DNA of 64,000 bases, taken from positions 441,719 to 505,718 of the forward strand of contig NC_049984.1 of NCBI RefSeq assembly GCF_000003815.2. Reading direction: 5' to 3'. Below are positions 58,801 to 64,000 of this stretch, one piece after another (positions within the stretch are counted from its first letter, which is position 1; each line of letters starts with the position of its first letter). The position numbers were made by a program, and so were the translations under genes. A model generated the notes under the pieces. The model saw only the letters and a program-made list of their open reading frames with translations, had not been told where the DNA came from and did not search any database. This DNA is from Branchiostoma floridae. Its lineage: Eukaryota > Chordata > Leptocardii > Amphioxiformes > Branchiostomatidae.

Positions 58801-61800
58801 TCTCTATCTAGCCTGACAAATCGGCGTTGCACCTGGCCTGTTGGCGCGGTCAGACTGAGGTGGCAGAGCTGTTGATTCAACATGGATCCGACCTGGAGGC
58901 GATAAACGTTGTAAGTAGAAATGAAAAAGATTATCCTTGTTTCTATTGATCTGCACCCAGACATTGCCTCACATGGATTCCCTGTCGTTTAATGTTCGTG
59001 TCATGACGATTGAATATGAATTTTGCCGTGCATGTACTTTGTCAACGACCTCAAACAAAAGCGACTGAGGAGTCCAGTTTCCACCTGCTATCGCCAAACT
59101 CCTCTACACAAGAATAACATATTTTCGAACGTGATAGGGAAGATTCACAATAAGATTTGAAGGAGACTCTAAAAAAACGTTTACTCCATGTGATATTGTC
59201 TGCGTTTGAGTTATCCCTACTGACCTTGGCCTTCCATCATGCAGCTTAACGAAACACCCCTCCACGATGCTGCTCGCTGGGGCCACACCGACACGTGTCA
59301 GCTGCTGATTGGTTCTGGTGCTAACATTGAGGCTAGAACATTGGTAAAACGTTCTCCACCATATCAAAACCACATCAATGTAAAATTTGACACCATGCAA
59401 AGTCCATTTTACTTTACTCTCACGTGTAGTGTTATCAATTGCAAATGAACAGAGATTGTGAACTATACTGATGACTTAATCTATATCTGAAGCACTTGAC
59501 TGCCAAAATATAAACGGCACAGGATGTAACTCACACTTAGGGGTTGTGGTTCTTTAGTTGCAAAGTTTGAGCTTTGTGACACACAAAGAAAACGTTCGNN
59601 NNNNNNNNNNNNNNNNNNNNNNNNNNNNNNNNNNNNNNNNNNNNNNNNNNNNNNNNNNNNNNNNNNNNNNNNNNNNNNNNNNNNNNNNNNNNNNNNNNTC
59701 AGACTTAGCAACTATGGATTCTACCAACACAGATGAGTTTTCATTCGAGTTGTGGTTCTTTTCATCAGCTCTATCCTTGGTTCTGAATGTCAGATAGTTG
59801 TTCAGTTGCAATTTCTGTAGCTTTATATAACTGCCCACATTACGACTATGAAAGAGACAACCTTCTTGACACGATCAGAACAATATTTTCAACCTTGCAC
59901 CAGCTAGTAGACCTCCAAAAACTACATTCCTGCATTTATTTGCAAATAAAGAAACTTGTTGCACCCGCCACTGCTGACCCAGGCTTCCCTCCCCGTACAG
60001 GTGCAGTGGACACCTCTTCACCGCGCTGCCAGCCGGGGCCGAACTCGGATCTGTCAACTTCTGATTCGTCACGGGGCTGACGTGATGGCCAGGGATGATG
60101 TAATATTCCTGCTTCCCTCTTGTTCCAAATGGGTCCTAGTGAATGTGTGGGTGTGAACTGGTGATATTACATGCATATCAAAGTATACATATCCCTATGT
60201 GACACACGTGTTCCTATGAGATATTCCATGTGCATATCTAGAGTAACACGGATTTATCTCCATATCTGCTTGTACAGAGGGGGATGACTCCGTCAAAATG
60301 TGCAGATGACCGGAAGACTCGGCGTGTCCTGAAGGTAAACATACGGTTAATGATCCTCTGTAAGGTGTATACGGTGACATAAGGCATTATAGGTTCCTAT
60401 AAACACCTCCTATAACCACATGTTCGGTGATTGAACGGAACAGGCCCACTTCTGGTACACTTGGCCACTATGCACGTTGGATTTATGTGGAGAGCTCACA
60501 AGTGGTGAATATTGTATAATAATGGCCGATGTTTATGGAAAAATGGTCGACGTCATCTAGCTATTTAGATAGCAACATTGTCGATGACTGGCGAAGTAGA
60601 TTTTGGTACAACGTGGCAGCTTACATGCTGATGGCTATAAAGAAACAGCCATCCTATTCCAACTCCAGTCCACTCCTCTGATTACGTCCGGGCTGGATCA
60701 TGGACCCATGATCGGATGTATTCTAGGCTAATGAACTAACAGATCTTTTAAAGTTACAATCTTTTTTAAATTTTCCATCTCCTAGAATCGAGAGAAGCAG
60801 GTGATGCAAGAAAAGAAGTACCACGAGTTGCTGCAGAAGTCTGGCGGAGTGAAAGTTAACAGGTGTAAGGTGGTCTTGGGTGGGAGGGAGAACGCAGGGA
60901 AATCTACTCTGAAAGCAAGTCTTACAAAGGTAAGGAGCTTCGTACATGAAAAGCATTTATTCGCTGAAAAAAACAGTGCCAGTGATACGCGCCAAGATAC
61001 CTCGCTCCTAATTCATTCTTCAGAACAACATCAAGGCCAACTCCTTTAACGCAAGGCGTTCCCCCTCTTTCCTAAAGATTTTAATATTTTCTTTATAACC
61101 ATGTATTTCAAACTCCATCTGCCCTACATTTATAACTGTCATTAGAAGTGAGAAGGAGAGAAGCGAGAACCTGTACTGTACATACAAATATACATTAGAC
61201 TTTGTAGTTGTACCAAGATACCATATTCTTATAACGCTAACTGTACAAAGAACAACTTAGAACTGCACTTTATCATCTACATGTACTTAGCGTATAAGAG
61301 AGCAGAAACGTACATAGAAGGTCTTCATTCTTATTGTTTTGAAAACGTAAAACTATCGTACATTTTATATCAGAACAAACGGAAGATGGTCGGATTCTTT
61401 ACACTGTGTCTTACCCCAACATATTTAAGTGTGCCAAGTTGAACAGAGACGGAGAAAATCAGTAAAACACATTAATGACGAACTGCTGTCCAACAGCGCC
61501 CAGTGATCGCCAGATTGGGAAGTCTTGGTAAGGTGTCGTCAGTCGAGGAGCCTTACGAACCCACCCCAGGGGTGGATGTTGGGAACGTCAGCATTCCGGG
61601 AGTGGGACAGGTCAGCCTGTGGGATTTTGCTGGGCAGGCGGAGTACGCGGTGACCCACAGTATGTTCNNNNNNNNNNNNNNNNNNNNNNNNNNNNNNNNN
61701 NNNNNNNNNNNNNNNNNNNNNNNNNNNNNNNNNNNNNNNNNNNNNNNNNNNNNNNNNNNNNNNNNNNNNNNNNNNNNNNNNNNNNNNNNNNNNNNNNNNN

Positions 61801-63934
61801 NNNNNNNNNNNNNNNNNNNNNNNNNNNNNNNNNNNNNNNNNNNNNNNNNNNNNNNNNNNNNNNNNNNNNNNNNNNNNNNNNNNNNNNNNNNNNNNNNNNN
61901 NNNNNNNNNNNNNNNNNNNNNNNNNNNNNNNNNNNNNNNNNNNNNNNNNNGCAACCCAAACCGACAGGCTGGTGCAATAATGCGAAGTCATCTAGCTGGA
62001 TTGCACTGGTTTGGGATTCTGGGATTCCGTGCAGTTAACAGAAGTGTGCGTTAATCCGATGTGCAATTAACTGGCTTCCACTGTACAATAAACATATTTT
62101 TTTTGTAATAGGTTAGAACTATTGCACTGACAGGCGACTTTCTGGTTTTAACTTCACTGAATAAGAAGTTATATCCTTTCGTATGTTTTGCTCTTGGCAT
62201 CCAGGGCAACGCCAAGCTGCCCATCTTCTGCACCTGATGACGTCAGAGTTCAAAGATCACCTCCACATCTCAGACGAAGTCTTCCTGATGAACTGTAAGG
62301 AGACCCTAACACCTGAGATGGACCGGCTCAAGAAACTGCTGGCCAGTATGAGGACGGAAATGTTTGAGGTAGATATGTGATTACACTACAAACGTTGATA
62401 GAGTATATTGCAAAAAACGGACCACAATTTACCTATAAAACATATTTGTTGATAACAGCGCCAACGCCAGATGCCTAAATTGTGTGGTGAAATCACCAAG
62501 CATCTGTTCAGCTGGTGTAAGAAGAAGTGCAGCCCGAAGTGTCCTGTACTGAGGTGGCCAGACTACGTGGAAGCAGTCAAAGAGATCGACCCACATGTGG
62601 ACGAGGAATTCCTGCTGAAATCTACAAGACACCTACACCGTCTGGGGGAGGTAGGATGTCTCATTGTGAAAGCATCAAAAAAGAACTACGGTTCGTCGTA
62701 ACGTGTTATAACCAGTTTGTAATCCCTTTCCTGGCCATCTATTTTGAATCTTTTTATCAACAGTCCACTTATCCTATATTAGTTCGATCTACTGACCTAT
62801 AATCATTAGAATAGTTTTGGTGTCGTATGTTTGTAAAGTCACAGACCCATTCCAATGATTTCATCGAATGTGACTCAATGTTCCAAGTTTGTTCTACAGG
62901 TCATCTTCTCCTGTCCCAGTGCTTCTGATCCCATCATTGTCCTGAAGCCCAACTGGCTCTGCACAGACGTCATCGGCCCAATGATGGCACCAGTCAACTT
63001 CCCCATTCCCCGCCCGGAGAGAACAAGCGAAGACTACGTCACCAGGGCGGAGATCCAGCGCGTCTTCCAAGACGTTGCTGACGTGGATCTCCTCATCACC
63101 CTGCTGCAAGAGTTCCAGCTCTGCCACTCCTATGACGGACAGACCTTCATCTTCCCAGGGCTGCTGACACAAACCATGCCTCCTGACAAGTGGCAACCAA
63201 CACTTGAGCCAAAGGTGGTCTACTTTGGGAAGCAAGTCCAGTGTGCCGACTCAACTGACATGTTCTCCTCCGGGTTCTTCCCCCGAGTGCAGACCCGCCT
63301 GATGAGGGAGCTGGAGAATCGCCCGCTGCTGTGGAGAGATGGCGCCAAATGTTGGGACTTAAATGTGGAAGGTCTGATCAAACTCTCTCCGGACGGCCGT
63401 GCAGTCACCATCTGTGTCCGGAGTGTACAGGGTGACAAGGGTCAGTGTGGCAAGATGCTGCAGCAGCTGGAGAACATCATCGCTGATGTGCTGGATGAGT
63501 GCAGCCCAGGAACAGGCACAGTAGAGAAGGTGCTCAGCGCTCGTGCACTGAAGGAACACAGGGAGGAGTTCTACTCTTACGGCAAGGAGGAGATCAGCAA
63601 GGCAACAACAGAGGGCGGTGCAATCTCCCATCCCACCCTCGGGTTCACGGAGCAGGTGAGTGACCTGCTGTGTAGAGAGGATGAGGACCCGCTCACCAGG
63701 AACCGCCCAGAGCTGGTCCAGGCCTTGCGACACGTGGAGCCAATCCTGGACCACCTGCAGGCACGTGACATCCTGACTGTGGAGGAATGTGACAGCATCA
63801 GGGCTAACAGAACGCCTCGTGACAAGGCTAGAGAACTGTTGGACACGGTAGGAAGAAAGGGTAAAAGCGCCTGGGAGGTGTTCAAGAAAGTATTGGTAGA
63901 AGTCAACCCGTATGCTGCGGAACTGGCGCTGTAG
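55839..63934 (+). CDS. Gene D: ankyrin-ROC-COR-CARD, near copy of gene A
   Basis: Exons: 55839-55848, 58380-58501, 58812-58910, 59245-59343, 60001-60099, 60278-60334, 60786-60929, 61497 into a gap, a fragment after 61950, 62205-62368, 62459-62650, 62900-63934 (stop TAG). The start reads MAAGREEMDLDTFY. The encoded segments differ from gene A by only occasional residues. Three 99-nt ankyrin exons have intact donors, including the one damaged in A. The P-loop GRENAGKS and switch DFAGQ are intact. The G4 exon is broken: after the gap GCAACCCAAACCGACAG joins directly to sequence that in gene A lies about 170 bases further on. CARD, last 80 residues, is intact. Either a recent duplicate of A or the other haplotype placed in the same scaffold. 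Confidence 0.8.
57861..58296. mobile_element. MITE with 15-16-bp inverted ends and TTA target duplication
   Basis: TACCCCTGTCACATT at the left is complemented by AATGTGACAGGGGTA at the right, and TTA flanks both sides. Gene A carries the empty site at 1116-1118 with a single TTA. The TTA target suits PIF/Harbinger-like elements. The centre includes a 100-N gap, so the length is approximate. Confidence 0.85.
57892..57991. other. Assembly gap, 100 N
   Basis: Inside the MITE of gene D intron 1. Confidence 0.99.
59599..59698. other. Assembly gap, 100 N
   Basis: In the gene D intron corresponding to about 2552-2665 of gene A. Confidence 0.99.
61668..61950. other. Assembly gap, 283 N
   Basis: It cuts the second ROC exon of gene D after HSMF. 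The right side resumes within the G4 exon. The size, unlike the 100-N gaps, looks like an estimate. Confidence 0.99.
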
Positions 63935-64000
63935 GCAAAGTGCTTAAACCTCAAACTGACGTACTAGGCGATCCTGACTCTCAAGCTGATTGTACCTGAA

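Noticed and set aside
61539-62054. Long frames across the 283-N gap
   Set aside because: Unknown bases have no stops, so frame length there is meaningless.

Overview
The window looks like invertebrate chordate nuclear DNA, most likely amphioxus (Branchiostoma). Exons are short and split by introns of 0.1-2 kb with GT-AG borders. A clear PIGU orthologue is present, together with MITEs, LINEs and microsatellites and five assembly gaps. The main content is a cluster of multi-exon genes joining ankyrin repeats, Roc-COR (ROCO) GTPase modules and death-fold domains, a combination I associate with amphioxus innate-immunity expansions. The species call is inference; no database was available. Gene models were built by hand from splice sites, reading frame and intron phase. 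Layout, plus strand unless stated: gene A, ANK-ROC-COR-CARD (1193-7238, 5' end outside the window); PIGU on the minus strand (8746-11402, C-terminal exons only); two minisatellites (10676-11268, 12073-12587); gene B, ANK-ROC-COR-DD-DD (14754-25770); gene C, which starts as ankyrin exons (30354-39588), is interrupted by an LTR fragment and a broken LINE (32621-39300), and continues as ROC-COR-CARD-TIR-DED-ZU5-UPA-DD (39827-49270); gene E, CARD then TIR with decayed leucine-rich repeats (52742-54230); gene D, a near copy of gene A (55839-63934). The window starts and ends inside the same duplicated unit, with position 1 matching 56781. The domains suggest a shared theme: ankyrin repeats as a recognition face, a ROC GTPase switch with COR dimeriser, and a death-fold tail (CARD, DD, DED) or TIR as signalling output. 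Paralogues keep a similar front half and differ in the output half. Gene C joins several adaptor types in one predicted polypeptide of 1627 residues whose 22 exons are all phase-compatible. This resembles NLR/PIDD-like cytosolic sensors, but function is inferred from domains only. Several copies carry lesions: a lost splice donor (A), a lost first-exon ATG (C), a truncated ROC exon beside a gap (D), an in-frame stop between CARD and TIR (E) and a phase conflict (B). Part of the cluster may therefore be pseudogenes, or the assembly may mix haplotypes.
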